From a virus: a stretch of DNA of 64,000 nt. A program made the translations under genes and the position numbers. This document shows positions 35,781-45,051 of the stretch, in pieces; position 1 is the first letter of the stretch; every line of letters begins with the position of its first letter. A model generated the notes under the pieces. The model was given only the letters and a program-made list of their open reading frames with translations, searched no databases and was not told the DNA's origin. The DNA is taken from the IMG/VR virus record IMGVR_UViG_3300021471_000006, positions 1-64,000 of that record; one strand, 5' to 3'.

Positions 35781-36317
35781 ATGAGAAAAATCTTATTGAT
35801 AATAACAATGTTATTGTTATTGGTTTCTACTGTCTCTGCAGGAACATTAAGACTTACCAGAAGTTCTTTAAATGAATGTGAGCGCATGAAAAGAGTTCAA
35901 GAATACTATGGTAGAGATTGTGGAGATTGTTATGAAAGAGAAATACAGAACAATATTGTATATTCTATGATATGTGAAGTAGAAAATTATTGCTGGCACA
36001 GTTGTACTCCGGAAGATAATGGTTGTCAGGGCAGATACTGGAGAGAGTGCAAAAATAAAACGGGACCGACTGGCTGTGTTAACTGGAAGGGATTATCTAA
36101 AGTAGTTGGTAAATGTGGAATAGAATGTAAAGAAGATAGTGATTGCCCTGAAGAATGGCAAATATGCGGATATGTTCAAGGAAAAGCTAATATGTGTAAA
36201 GGAACTCCACCATCACCAACAGACCCAATAGTAGTGCCAGAAAAATATTCCTCTTTTTGGGAGAGATTGTTGGCGTTTATTAGATTTATAATGTCTGGTT
36301 TTAGGAGCTGGGAATGA
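35781..36317 (+). CDS. Secreted cysteine-rich protein
   Basis: 178 residues from the ATG at 35781, after GGAG and TGA. A signal peptide (LLIITMLLLLVSTVSAG) is followed by about 16 cysteines, then a C-terminal amphipathic or membrane-associated helix (WERLLAFIRFIMSGFRSW). Likely exported and disulphide-bonded, attached to the envelope. Lies in the glycan cluster and overlaps the next gene by four bases. Function unknown. Confidence 0.7.
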   Translation: MRKILLIITMLLLLVSTVSAGTLRLTRSSLNECERMKRVQEYYGRDCGDCYEREIQNNIVYSMICEVENYCWHSCTPEDNGCQGRYWRECKNKTGPTGCVNWKGLSKVVGKCGIECKEDSDCPEEWQICGYVQGKANMCKGTPPSPTDPIVVPEKYSSFWERLLAFIRFIMSGFRSWE

Positions 36318-36919
36318 AAGTAGTAATTTTAGCAGGAGGACGAGGTGAGAGGCTTAGGCCCTTAACAGATAGGGTGCCCAAGCCACTTTTAATGGTAGGA
36401 AAAAAGCCTTTCATATTTCATCTAGTTGAAAATTTAAGAAGACGGGGATTTACAGAACAGACCATATTAGCAGGATATTTGGGAGATAAGATTTTTGAGG
36501 CATTTTTATCAGAAAATCCAAATATAAGTTGGGATGTAAAAATTGAATCTCGTCCACTTGGAACTGCTGGTGCACTAAAATTAATAGAAAATGAATTTAA
36601 AGATGAGAGATTTATAGTTATGAATGGAGATACTTGGTTTGATTTTAATCTTTGGAAATTAATAGAGGAGCACAAGAAAAACGAATATTTGATTACAGTC
36701 GCAGAAGTGAACGGTGTTGACAGTGGAGTTGCAGTTATAGAAAGAGAGGCGCTAGAATTAATTAAAGAAGGAGATTCATTAAACAAAGACCTCTATCCAT
36801 TGCTTGAAGAATGGAAAATGTTAAAAAGAGTTGAAGTAGATGGAGAATTCTTCGATATTGGAGATTCTCTAAAAGCATACAAAAAATTCAGAGAGTGGAA
36901 GGATGTTATAATAAAATGA
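36314..36919 (+). CDS. hddC: D-glycero-D-manno-heptose 1-phosphate guanylyltransferase-like nucleotidyltransferase
   Basis: 201 residues. Signature LAGGRGERLRPLTDRVPKPLL (split: GGRGERLR at 8-15 and PKPLL at 22-26), then the Mg-binding MNGDTWF. It is short, like HddC, and lies next to HddA, GmhA and GmhB homologues, so it probably makes GDP-heptose. A general sugar-1-phosphate nucleotidyltransferase is the alternative. Confidence 0.8.
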   Translation: MKVVILAGGRGERLRPLTDRVPKPLLMVGKKPFIFHLVENLRRRGFTEQTILAGYLGDKIFEAFLSENPNISWDVKIESRPLGTAGALKLIENEFKDERFIVMNGDTWFDFNLWKLIEEHKKNEYLITVAEVNGVDSGVAVIEREALELIKEGDSLNKDLYPLLEEWKMLKRVEVDGEFFDIGDSLKAYKKFREWKDVIIK

Positions 36920-37926
36920 TAATAAGAGCAAGAGCGCCCGTTAGAATTAGTTTCGCGGGCGGAGGAACAGATGTAAGCCCGTATTGTGAAGAAAAGGGAG
37001 GCTGTGTAGTTAATGCAGCTATTAACAAATATGCTTATGCTACACTTACAACAACTAAAGACAAAGTCATTGTCGAGTCTTCAGATTTCAACCAAACTCA
37101 AGAGTTCAGAAATATAACAGATATTTATTATAACGGACAGCTTGACTTGCTTAAGGCTGTAATAAAACACTATGGAAAAGAGAATATCAAACTTTTTCTC
37201 AGAAGTGATACTCCACCCAGAAGTGGTCTTGGAAGTAGCGCATCTGCGTTTGTTGCGGCTATGGGAGTATTTGAGCATCTTAAAAATGAAAACTCTATGA
37301 CAAACTATGAGATAGCAGAATTAGCCTATAAACTCGAAAGAGAAGAATTAAAAAACTATGGAGGCAGGCAAGACCAGTATGCAGCAGTGTTTGGAGGAAT
37401 AAATTTTATGGAGTTCAAAGGAAATGATTTTGTAAAAATAAGTCCATTAAAATTATCCAAAGATGTATTGCTTGAGCTCGAGAAAAATCTAGTATTAGTA
37501 AACATTGGAGAAAGAAGGGATTCTGGAGACATCTTAATTGACCAGACTGCTAGATATGAAAAAGGCAAAGAGAAAGTTATAAATGCTATGGATAGAAGCA
37601 AGGAACTTGCAATAGAAGTTAAGAAGGCTCTTATTAAAGGAGACTTGAATAGATTTGGAAATTTACTTCACGAAGCATGGGAAGAAAAAAAGAAATACAG
37701 TAAAATGATATCTAATTTGAAAATAGATTATCTATATAAAATTGCTAGAAATGCTGGAGCCATAGGTGGAAAAGTCTCTGGTGCTGGCGGCGGCGGACAT
37801 ATGATATTTTATTGCAAACCAAATACGGAACAACTTGTATCAAAGACATTAGAAGCTGCAGGATGCCGAGTTGTATCATTTAGTTTCGATACGAATGGAT
37901 TACAGTCTTGGGAGATTAGAAAATGA
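36916..37926 (+). CDS. hddA: D-glycero-D-manno-heptose 7-phosphate kinase-like (GHMP kinase)
   Basis: 336 residues from the ATG that overlaps the previous stop. N-terminal ARAPVRISFAGGGTDVSPY is the HddA/HldE-independent GHMP signature; ATP loop PRSGLGSSASAF (101-112); C-terminal GGKVSGAGGGGHMIFYC is the last GHMP motif. It would phosphorylate the anomeric position of sedoheptulose-derived heptose 7-phosphate. Confidence 0.87.
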   Translation: MIIRARAPVRISFAGGGTDVSPYCEEKGGCVVNAAINKYAYATLTTTKDKVIVESSDFNQTQEFRNITDIYYNGQLDLLKAVIKHYGKENIKLFLRSDTPPRSGLGSSASAFVAAMGVFEHLKNENSMTNYEIAELAYKLEREELKNYGGRQDQYAAVFGGINFMEFKGNDFVKISPLKLSKDVLLELEKNLVLVNIGERRDSGDILIDQTARYEKGKEKVINAMDRSKELAIEVKKALIKGDLNRFGNLLHEAWEEKKKYSKMISNLKIDYLYKIARNAGAIGGKVSGAGGGGHMIFYCKPNTEQLVSKTLEAAGCRVVSFSFDTNGLQSWEIRK

Positions 37927-38501
37927 ATAATAAAATCAAAAATCTAATTAAAGAGTCTATAAGAGTTAAAAAGATTCTCCTAAAAGAAGAAATTATTTCT
38001 AATATTAAAACTGTTACAGATGTAATTATAGATGCATTAATCAATGGAAGAAAAGTGCTTATTTTTGGTAATGGTGGCTCAGCTGCAGATGCACAACATT
38101 TTGCAGCAGAATTGTCTGGAAAATTTAAAAAAATTAGAAGAGCTCTTCCAGCAATGGCTTTAACAGTTAATCCAAGTGTGGTAACTGCTATAGCTAATGA
38201 TTTTGGATATGAACGAGTATTTGAAAGGCAGATTGAGGCACATGCTAAATCTGGAGATATAGTAATAGGCATATCGACCTCTGGTAATTCAAATAATGTA
38301 AATCTTGCACTACAGAGTGCTAATAATTTAGGATGTTTTACAGTAGGATTGATAGGCAAAGATGGAGGAAAAATGAAAAGTTTTTGTGATTTAGAAATAA
38401 CTGTTCCAACATCTGATACTCCAAGAATACAGGAAGCACATATTTTAATAATACATATAATATGTGAACTAATAGAAAACAAGATGTTTAAAAATGAGTA
38501 A
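37923..38501 (+). CDS. gmhA: Sedoheptulose 7-phosphate isomerase
   Basis: 192 residues, SIS fold. VLIFGNGGSAADAQHFAAEL and IVIGISTSGNSNNV are the sugar-phosphate binding motifs of GmhA; length fits the family. It starts the D,D-heptose route from sedoheptulose 7-phosphate. Overlaps HddA and the following small gene. Confidence 0.9.
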   Translation: MNNKIKNLIKESIRVKKILLKEEIISNIKTVTDVIIDALINGRKVLIFGNGGSAADAQHFAAELSGKFKKIRRALPAMALTVNPSVVTAIANDFGYERVFERQIEAHAKSGDIVIGISTSGNSNNVNLALQSANNLGCFTVGLIGKDGGKMKSFCDLEITVPTSDTPRIQEAHILIIHIICELIENKMFKNE

Positions 38502-38694
38502 TGAACAAATAAAGAAAATCCCTACAACTGTAACATATAAAATAATTAGAAAAGAGAGACTCATTACTCCCCAAAATAATATTCTAGAGGAGAAGGAGCT
38601 AACTATAGAGGCAGAATCTTCAACAAGAGCTGCTGTCCTATATGAAGAGTTTAAAGACGAGGTATTTAAAAAATGCAAGATAAAATCAAAGTAG
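38494..38694 (+). CDS. Small protein between heptose genes (66 aa)
   Basis: Overlaps both GmhA and GmhB homologues. Compact strand-helix protein (TVTYKIIRKERLITPQNN) of unknown role; may be part of the heptose enzyme complex. Confidence 0.55.
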   Translation: MSNEQIKKIPTTVTYKIIRKERLITPQNNILEEKELTIEAESSTRAAVLYEEFKDEVFKKCKIKSK

Positions 38695-39164
38695 TGTTTT
38701 TAGATAGAGATGGAACAATAAATTATGATGACGGATATGTTTATAAAGTTGAAGACCTTAAACTTATGCCATACGTAATAAGAGGTCTACAGTTACTTCA
38801 AGAGAAAGGATACAAACTTGTAATTACTACAAATCAGCCAGGAATAGGCTATGGATATTATACTAAAAAAGAGTTTGAAGAATATATGGACTCGCTTCAA
38901 GAAAAACTATTAAAACATGGAATAAGTTTTTTTGATGTGTTATATTGTCCACATACTAAAGAAGATGAATGTGATTGTAGAAAACCTAAAACGGGAATGG
39001 TAGACAGATTTTTAAAAAACAATAATGTAGACATAAAAAATTCTTGGGTAATAGGAGATAGACTTAGTGACATTGAGTTTGCAAAAAATTTGGGGTGTAA
39101 GAGTGTTCAAATAATAAGTCTACTTACAGCCGCTAATATGATTATACATGGTGAGTTAAGATGA
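38673..39164 (+). CDS. gmhB: D-glycero-D-manno-heptose 1,7-bisphosphate phosphatase
   Basis: 163 residues, HAD fold. DRDGTIN near the start (nucleophile Asp11), TTNQPGIGYG, then the zinc loop CPHTKEDECDCRKPKTGM and VIGDRLSDIEFAK: all GmhB motifs. It removes the 7-phosphate before nucleotidyl transfer. Overlaps its neighbours by four and 22 bases. Confidence 0.9.
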   Translation: MQDKIKVVFLDRDGTINYDDGYVYKVEDLKLMPYVIRGLQLLQEKGYKLVITTNQPGIGYGYYTKKEFEEYMDSLQEKLLKHGISFFDVLYCPHTKEDECDCRKPKTGMVDRFLKNNNVDIKNSWVIGDRLSDIEFAKNLGCKSVQIISLLTAANMIIHGELR

Positions 39165-40240
39165 AAATACTAATGCTAGGATACTTTGCAGATAACCAAA
39201 CGGGCATATATATAATGAATAATCTGAAAGAATATGCTTCAGATGTCGCTGCAGTAGACATAAGAAGAATAGTTCAAGAAATAGGAAGTGGAGAAAGTCA
39301 AGATATAATACTAGAAGAGATAGACGACCTCAAAATCAATCCAGATATAATTTTAGTTCTTAAAGGTCTTGAACTGGCTCCAGATACAATTGAAAAACTA
39401 AAACAAAAGTTTCCTAAAGCAAAAATTGTTAACTGGATGTTTGATAAGTTTATAGGAGGTATACCAGTATGGGAGAATGAAAAATATAAAGAAGTTATAA
39501 AACTTTATGATATGTTCTTCTGCAGTCTAAAGGGTGTTGCTGATAGACTAAAAAACATTGGATTTGATAATGTATACTGGATGCCCGAGGCAGCAGACGA
39601 GAATTTTCATGGAAGAACATATATGAATCATTATCAAAAACAGAAATATGGAGATGATGTGGCATTTATAGGAACTTTAGGTCTAGTTAAGCTGCATCCA
39701 AATAGATTACCAATACTAAATAAAATAGGAAAAGAGGGTTTTAGACTAAAAATATGGGGCAATGTAATAGGAGAATGGAAGAATATACCAAGAGATGTAA
39801 GAAGATTTCATATGCAAGAGACAGCAATAAATATAGGGCATTCAAAAGTAGTACAGTCTACTTTAATAAATTTATCAATTGACCAAGACCCAGAACTAGA
39901 ACTTGGACAATCTGCTAGATTATATAGAATAATGTGTGCGGGCGGTTTTGTGCTGTCTACTGCCACAAAAGGTCTAGAGAAGATGTTTAAGATAAATGAA
40001 TCCAAAACTGCTCCAATTACCGAAGATTTAGATTTTGTCGTCTTTTATGATTTAGACGACTTAGTAGATAAGTTAGATTATCTACTAGAACAGAATGATT
40101 TAAGAGAGAAAATTGCAGAAAATGGAAGAAAGAAAGTGTTAGAAAAACACACTTTCAAAACACGATGTAAAGAATTATTAGAGGTGATTAAAGGTGAAAC
40201 CAAGGAATACCTTATCCCAGAAAGCGAAAAAAGAACTTGA
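39161..40240 (+). CDS. Glycosyltransferase-like protein (CgeB-type)
   Basis: 359 residues. N-terminal Rossmann half (MKILMLGYFADNQTGIYIMN), a WMFDKFIGG and CSLKGVADRLKNIGFDNV region, and a C-terminal donor-binding half with ARLYRIMCAGGFVLSTATKGL, close to CgeB/DUF3880-like glycosyltransferases used for spore and S-layer sugars. It would use the heptose or deoxy sugar products. Confidence 0.75.
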   Translation: MKILMLGYFADNQTGIYIMNNLKEYASDVAAVDIRRIVQEIGSGESQDIILEEIDDLKINPDIILVLKGLELAPDTIEKLKQKFPKAKIVNWMFDKFIGGIPVWENEKYKEVIKLYDMFFCSLKGVADRLKNIGFDNVYWMPEAADENFHGRTYMNHYQKQKYGDDVAFIGTLGLVKLHPNRLPILNKIGKEGFRLKIWGNVIGEWKNIPRDVRRFHMQETAINIGHSKVVQSTLINLSIDQDPELELGQSARLYRIMCAGGFVLSTATKGLEKMFKINESKTAPITEDLDFVVFYDLDDLVDKLDYLLEQNDLREKIAENGRKKVLEKHTFKTRCKELLEVIKGETKEYLIPESEKRT

Positions 40241-40361
40241 CAAGATAAGAGAAAAAAACAAACTTGAATTGGCTAGAGTTATAGAACATCTATATATGGA
40301 AGGTCATAAGTTATCAGATGCCATTAGAATAGCCGAAAGGCGTTTAAAAACAGAGGTGTAG
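40194..40361 (+). CDS. Small helical protein (55 aa)
   Basis: GTG at 40194, seven bases after GAGGTG, inside the end of the glycosyltransferase; stop at 40359-40361. Helical and basic, MEGHKLSDAIRIAERRLK near the end. Function unknown. Confidence 0.6.
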   Translation: MKPRNTLSQKAKKELDKIREKNKLELARVIEHLYMEGHKLSDAIRIAERRLKTEV

Positions 40362-40365
40362 AAAA

Positions 40366-40626
40366 ATGGCTAAAAAGAAAAAAGAACCAAAGGTAAGTTT
40401 TACAAGAGAATATTATAGTAAAAAAGCCGGCGAAGAGCCAGTGCATATTAAAGAGACATTCACTGGAGAAGAAGCTATTAAAGAAATTGAGAACTTAAAT
40501 AAAAAGCTCTCAACATCTACACGAAAACGTCTTACATGCTTTAATCCATTTCTCGAAGAGTGTGAATGTGAAGAGATATGTCCTATGTGTGGAAGAAGAA
40601 AAAGACCATGGAGAATCTGGTGGTAA
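40366..40626 (+). CDS. Small zinc-binding protein (86 aa)
   Basis: Charged N-terminus, then a cysteine cluster (ECECEEICPMCGRRK) near the end, giving CxC and CxxC pairs. Ends in WRIWW. Likely zinc-stabilised; role unknown. Confidence 0.55.
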   Translation: MAKKKKEPKVSFTREYYSKKAGEEPVHIKETFTGEEAIKEIENLNKKLSTSTRKRLTCFNPFLEECECEEICPMCGRRKRPWRIWW

Positions 40627-40628
40627 AA

Positions 40629-40784
40629 ATGCCAAGACCCAGAAAAGGAGAGAAGAAATCAGAGTTTATAAGTAGATGTATTTCAATGGTAATTAAGGAG
40701 TCTGGTACAAAAAGCCAGGCTCATGCCATCGCAAAATGTCATGGAATATGGAAACAACATTTAAAGAAAAAACGTAAGAGGTGA
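40629..40784 (+). CDS. Small protein with a phage head-associated motif (51 aa)
   Basis: From the ATG at 40629 two bases after the previous stop. The pattern PRKGEKKSEFISRCISMVIK then AHAIAKCHGIWKQ resembles a short motif (KGExKxxFISRCM...Q..AxCxxxW) found next to or inside phage portal and protease proteins. Two Cys and one Trp are conserved in that motif. Family comparison is from memory. Confidence 0.6.
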   Translation: MPRPRKGEKKSEFISRCISMVIKESGTKSQAHAIAKCHGIWKQHLKKKRKR

Positions 40785-40789
40785 AAATT

Positions 40790-40993
40790 ATGCCAAATGT
40801 AATGCCATGCGGCCACAACGATGTGTGGATGTTTAGAGTCAGAGATAGAGGACGTGTATACAGATATTGCTTAAAATGTCTATTTGACAAAACAGGTATG
40901 GAAGATGTATACTCGAAACCAACATCAGTAGAAACTGCAGTAAAGCCTAAAGTAAAAGAAGATAAATTAAAAAAGAAAAAATATAAGAAATGA
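40790..40993 (+). CDS. Small zinc-finger protein (67 aa)
   Basis: ATG six bases after GGTGA. MPCGHNDVWMFRV and YCLKCLFDKTG form a C-x(2)-H...C-x(2)-C zinc site; C-terminus is Lys-rich. It overlaps the large terminase start by four bases. Confidence 0.6.
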   Translation: MPNVMPCGHNDVWMFRVRDRGRVYRYCLKCLFDKTGMEDVYSKPTSVETAVKPKVKEDKLKKKKYKK

Positions 40994-43900
40994 GAACATA
41001 TTCAGATATATACAGAGATTTTTTAAAGTGGATGTACGATAAGACAGAGAATCCAAACTATCTTTGGGAAAATTTCTTTAAAAAATATGGAGAACAAGAA
41101 GGCAAGGCACTTCTCTATAAGTTTATTTTAGAACTTTGCTATGATTCTAAAGATGGAATGTATTATTTTATTAAATTTATAGTAGGAGACCTTATGGACT
41201 TAGGATATCCCAAACCTCTTAGATTCAATGGACTCTTAAGAAAATGGGATAAACTTGTCAAGAAATATAAACATCTTGCCATTTTATCTGCAAGAGGACA
41301 TGGAAAGACTGTTTTCTTTAGTGAGTTATTAAATGTCTATGACATGTTCTTATTTCCTTATAGAAGAGTAATAATAATTTCTGCGTCTCAAGACCAGGCA
41401 ATTCATATTCTTAATGAAATAAAAAATATTATTAAGAATAACGAATGGCTTAGTTCTAAAATATATGGCGGAACTTGGGCAAATGAGAGAATAGAATTCA
41501 ATAAAGGCTATATTATAGCTCGTGGAGTCGGTTCAGAGATTCTTGGTCAGCATGTAGACAGAATAGTAATAGATGATATAATAAGAACTGACATGAAATT
41601 ATCCGACCAAGAGATAGAAGACTATATTGATATGAATTTAGAACCTATGTTATTAGAAAGAAAAGGCCAGATAGTTTTAGTTGGTTGTGTAAATGAAGAT
41701 ACTATGGTATTGACAGAGAACGGATTTGAAAAAATAAAAAATCTAAAGAGAACAGATGAAAAACTGGAACAATATAATAAACCTATCTATGGTATTGACG
41801 GTTTTAATATAGCTACAGAAATCTTCGATAATGGAATAAAGGAAACCAAAAAAATAACGTTCCAATATGGATATGAACTTGAATGCACACCAAACCATCC
41901 ATTGCTAGTCTTAGACAAAGATGGAAGACTAATATGGAAGCGAACTGAAGAACTAACTAAAGAAGACTATATAGCGCTACAATATGGACAAGATGTTTTC
42001 GGACAAGATGATAAACTTCCTAGTATCTCTATAGCAGAATATAGAAAATATAATAAATTAAAAATAAATAAGATAACAGACGAATTAGCATACATATTAG
42101 GTCTTTATCTAGCTGAGGGCTCTTATTATAAGGAAGATTCAATTACTATTACAAATACAGAACTTGGAGAGAAATTATTAAATAATTCCATTGGAATGAA
42201 ATTTATGGACAAGAGAAACGACTCAGCACATTATACTTACCACTCAAGATATTTTGTGAGACTTCTAAAACAACTTGGTTTTAAGTTAGAAAAGTGTAAC
42301 TTAAAAGAGTTTCCAGATTTATGGAAATGGAAAAGAAATTTAATTATTTCATTCTTACGTGGATATGCTGATGGAGACGGATGTGTCACTGGAAATGAGG
42401 TAAAATTCACCAGTACAAGTAAAAAACTTCTTAAACAGATTCAATTAATTCTTTTAAATTTTGGAATAATAAGTTCCCTACATTCATATGATGGAAGGGG
42501 AGTTAAAAGAAATTCTGGTTTTAAAGTAAAACATATAAGATATGATTTAGTAATCTTAAGACCTTTCGTAAGAAAATTTTATGAGACGATTGGATTTGGA
42601 CTTGATAGAAAACAAAGAAAACTCAAGAAAATCTCTAAAGATTCAGATATACTAATTCCAAATATGTATAAGCTTTTGTATAAAGCTCTACAAACTACTA
42701 AGAAAAAAACAAATATAGGCAAGAACAATTACATCTATGGAAATTATAAAAAGAATCCAAAAATTAGTAAAAGACTACTTGCTTTTTTTGTAAATGAGTT
42801 AAAAAGAGAAAAAGCAAATAAATCTTTAATCGAAAAATTAGAATATTATCTGAGCACAAACTATTTCTTTGTGAATCCAGTATCTATAGAAGATGGAAAA
42901 TCAAGAACTATGGATTTTATAATACCTGAGACTCATTCATTTGTAGCCAATGGAGTAATGAGTCATAATACTCCAAAAAGAGCTGGAGATATTTTTAATA
43001 CGATTTTCCAGAGAGTAAAACTAGAACCGAAGACTTCTTGGAAAATAAGAAAGTTCCCTGCAATATTAGACTACGAGAAAAGAATTCTCCAATGTCCAGA
43101 CAGATTTACTTGGGAAGAGTTAATGGCTAAAAGACTTGCCATGACATCTCTTAAATTCGCTAGAGAATATCAGCTTGAATTTTTTTCAAGAGACCTCAGT
43201 CTTTTTCCAGCAGAGATAATTCAGCCAGCTAAAGATAGAGGGGGTGAGAAAGTTTTACTTAGAAAACTAGATAAAAGAACAGGAAATTGGATAATAGTAG
43301 GAGGCATAGATGTGGCAAGGGCCGGAACTGTATCTGGAGATTATACTGTAGTATTTTTAATAGCTTTTAATACAGTAACAAATGTTAAAGAAATCATCTA
43401 TATGTGGAGAGAAAAAGGACTAAAGATTAGTCTACAAGCAGAGAAAATAGCGGAGATAAGTAGAAAATTTAATCATCCATATTTTTTAGTTGAACAAAAC
43501 AATATGGGGCAAGAAATGTTAGAGAGACTGGCAGACATGAATGTAAATGTAGAGGGATTTACTACTGGAGCCAGAGGACAGAAAAAAGATGAACTAATTA
43601 GATTCTTAATAACTGCCTTCGAATATGAGCATATGATAATTCCCAGAGGAGATGAACATAGTCGTTATATGATGGACATACTTGAGGACGAACTTAGTAA
43701 ATTCTGTGTGACAAAAACACCAGCAGGCAATGAGAGATTCGAAGGCGTGGGTGCACACGATGATAGTTTGTGTGAAGGAACTTCTATAATAACCAATAAA
43801 GGTATTAAAAATGTTGAAGATATTAAAGTAGGTGAATACGTTTTGACCCATAAAGGTCGTTTTAAAAAGGTTGAAAAAACGATGTCAAAAACTTGTAATA

Positions 43901-45051
43901 GGACAAAAATTACTATAAAACCTTATGGTAACTTAAAATTTAGTCTTACTGATAATCATAAGTTGTTTGTAATGAAAAAACCTAAAAATAATATTAGAAA
44001 ACGTTTAAAAACAGATATTTATGAAATAGATTCGCAATATATTGATAAAGATAAGCATTTATTAATAAGTCCTATAAATAGAGAAGTTAAAAAAGTTGAT
44101 TTTATTGATATGAAAGATTATTTTTCAACTTCGGATGGTTGGATGTATAATGACGAATATTATTGGAATTATCGTTGGAAAGAAAAACGTTATAAAAGAT
44201 TCATACCAGTAGATAAAGAGTTTGCTTTTTTTATGGGTTGGTATGTTGGAGACGGTAGTATTAATAATTTTGTTTTTCATAAAAAAGATGAAGAATTAAC
44301 TAATAGAATAATTGGGTACGTTGAGAGTTTGGGTGTTAATGTTAGAGAACATTCTTATAATGATAATTATAGAGTTTTTGATTTTTGTTGTATACCGTTC
44401 CAAAACTTTTTAAAAACTCTCGGTAAGAGAGAAAACAAGCATTTACCAGAATTCATGTCTTTTTTAAATTCTGAATTACAAAAAGAAGTTATTAAAGGTT
44501 ATTGGAGCGCCAATGGAAGTGTTGTTAGAGAAAGAATGATTGCTCACACAATTTCAAAATCTTTAGCCTTCCAAATTAGAAACATGTTTTTAAGAAATAA
44601 TATTCCTTGTAATATTAATGAAATAACTAGACACAGATATGATAAACAGAATCTTAATCAGTTTGTTTTAGAAGTTAGCAAGTATTATAAACAAAAGTTT
44701 TATAACGAAAAAATTACAACTCGTGATTTTGGACAATCATTTATTAAAGGAGATTATTTGATTTCGTGCATAAACTGGCACGATTTAGTAATTTCCGATG
44801 AATTATATAATGTGTATGATTTACAGGTTGAAGAAGATAGAAGTTATTGCCCAAATGGCGTAGCTATTAGGAATTGTGTGATGGCCTTAGCACTTGCAAA
44901 CAAGGCGACACAAATAGCTGGAGTACCATTCGCTGTTACTAACTTTGGAGACGATGGAACAAGTGTAAATCATTTATATGAGGGGTTTGGAATAGCGAAA
45001 ACTGGAGAAAGTGACTTGGTCAATCAGATATTGAGTGGTATTATAAAATGA
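40990..45051 (+). CDS. Large terminase subunit (TerL), interrupted by two inteins
   Basis: 1353 residues as precursor, about 557 after splicing. ATPase: Walker A SARGHGKT (100-107), Walker B RIVIDD (191-196), coupling VLVGTPKR split by intein 1. RNase-H-like nuclease: first acid Asp774 (GGIDVARAG), last acids HDD at 923-925, split from CVMALALA by intein 2. This enzyme packages DNA into the procapsid. The gene starts at an ATG overlapping the previous stop. Confidence 0.93.
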   Translation: MRTYSDIYRDFLKWMYDKTENPNYLWENFFKKYGEQEGKALLYKFILELCYDSKDGMYYFIKFIVGDLMDLGYPKPLRFNGLLRKWDKLVKKYKHLAILSARGHGKTVFFSELLNVYDMFLFPYRRVIIISASQDQAIHILNEIKNIIKNNEWLSSKIYGGTWANERIEFNKGYIIARGVGSEILGQHVDRIVIDDIIRTDMKLSDQEIEDYIDMNLEPMLLERKGQIVLVGCVNEDTMVLTENGFEKIKNLKRTDEKLEQYNKPIYGIDGFNIATEIFDNGIKETKKITFQYGYELECTPNHPLLVLDKDGRLIWKRTEELTKEDYIALQYGQDVFGQDDKLPSISIAEYRKYNKLKINKITDELAYILGLYLAEGSYYKEDSITITNTELGEKLLNNSIGMKFMDKRNDSAHYTYHSRYFVRLLKQLGFKLEKCNLKEFPDLWKWKRNLIISFLRGYADGDGCVTGNEVKFTSTSKKLLKQIQLILLNFGIISSLHSYDGRGVKRNSGFKVKHIRYDLVILRPFVRKFYETIGFGLDRKQRKLKKISKDSDILIPNMYKLLYKALQTTKKKTNIGKNNYIYGNYKKNPKISKRLLAFFVNELKREKANKSLIEKLEYYLSTNYFFVNPVSIEDGKSRTMDFIIPETHSFVANGVMSHNTPKRAGDIFNTIFQRVKLEPKTSWKIRKFPAILDYEKRILQCPDRFTWEELMAKRLAMTSLKFAREYQLEFFSRDLSLFPAEIIQPAKDRGGEKVLLRKLDKRTGNWIIVGGIDVARAGTVSGDYTVVFLIAFNTVTNVKEIIYMWREKGLKISLQAEKIAEISRKFNHPYFLVEQNNMGQEMLERLADMNVNVEGFTTGARGQKKDELIRFLITAFEYEHMIIPRGDEHSRYMMDILEDELSKFCVTKTPAGNERFEGVGAHDDSLCEGTSIITNKGIKNVEDIKVGEYVLTHKGRFKKVEKTMSKTCNRTKITIKPYGNLKFSLTDNHKLFVMKKPKNNIRKRLKTDIYEIDSQYIDKDKHLLISPINREVKKVDFIDMKDYFSTSDGWMYNDEYYWNYRWKEKRYKRFIPVDKEFAFFMGWYVGDGSINNFVFHKKDEELTNRIIGYVESLGVNVREHSYNDNYRVFDFCCIPFQNFLKTLGKRENKHLPEFMSFLNSELQKEVIKGYWSANGSVVRERMIAHTISKSLAFQIRNMFLRNNIPCNINEITRHRYDKQNLNQFVLEVSKYYKQKFYNEKITTRDFGQSFIKGDYLISCINWHDLVISDELYNVYDLQVEEDRSYCPNGVAIRNCVMALALANKATQIAGVPFAVTNFGDDGTSVNHLYEGFGIAKTGESDLVNQILSGIIK
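41686..42969 (+). other. Intein 1 in TerL (428 aa, LAGLIDADG)
   Basis: Begins with Cys233 and ends SHN before extein Thr661, inside VLVG/TPKR. Block A start (CVNEDTMVLTENG), block B (LECTPNHPLLVL), LAGLIDADG motifs ILGLYLAEGSYY and FLRGYADGDGCV, and the end block with HSFVANGVMSHN. All splicing residues are present; both endonuclease acids are intact. Confidence 0.93.
43771..44874 (+). other. Intein 2 in TerL (368 aa, LAGLIDADG, compositionally distinct)
   Basis: Begins with Cys928 and ends with Arg-Asn before extein Cys1296, in the nuclease motif HDDSL/CVMALALA. The penultimate residue is Arg, not His. First endonuclease motif FMGWYVGDGSIN is intact; the second reads KGYWSANGSVV, where the acid is Asn. 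Uses CGT and GGT codons far more than the exteins, which favour AGA and GGA. Confidence 0.9.

Noticed and set aside
37916-38482. Minus-strand frame opposite GmhA
   Set aside because: GmhA has clear motifs and coupled start; the opposite frame is hydrophobic shadow sequence.
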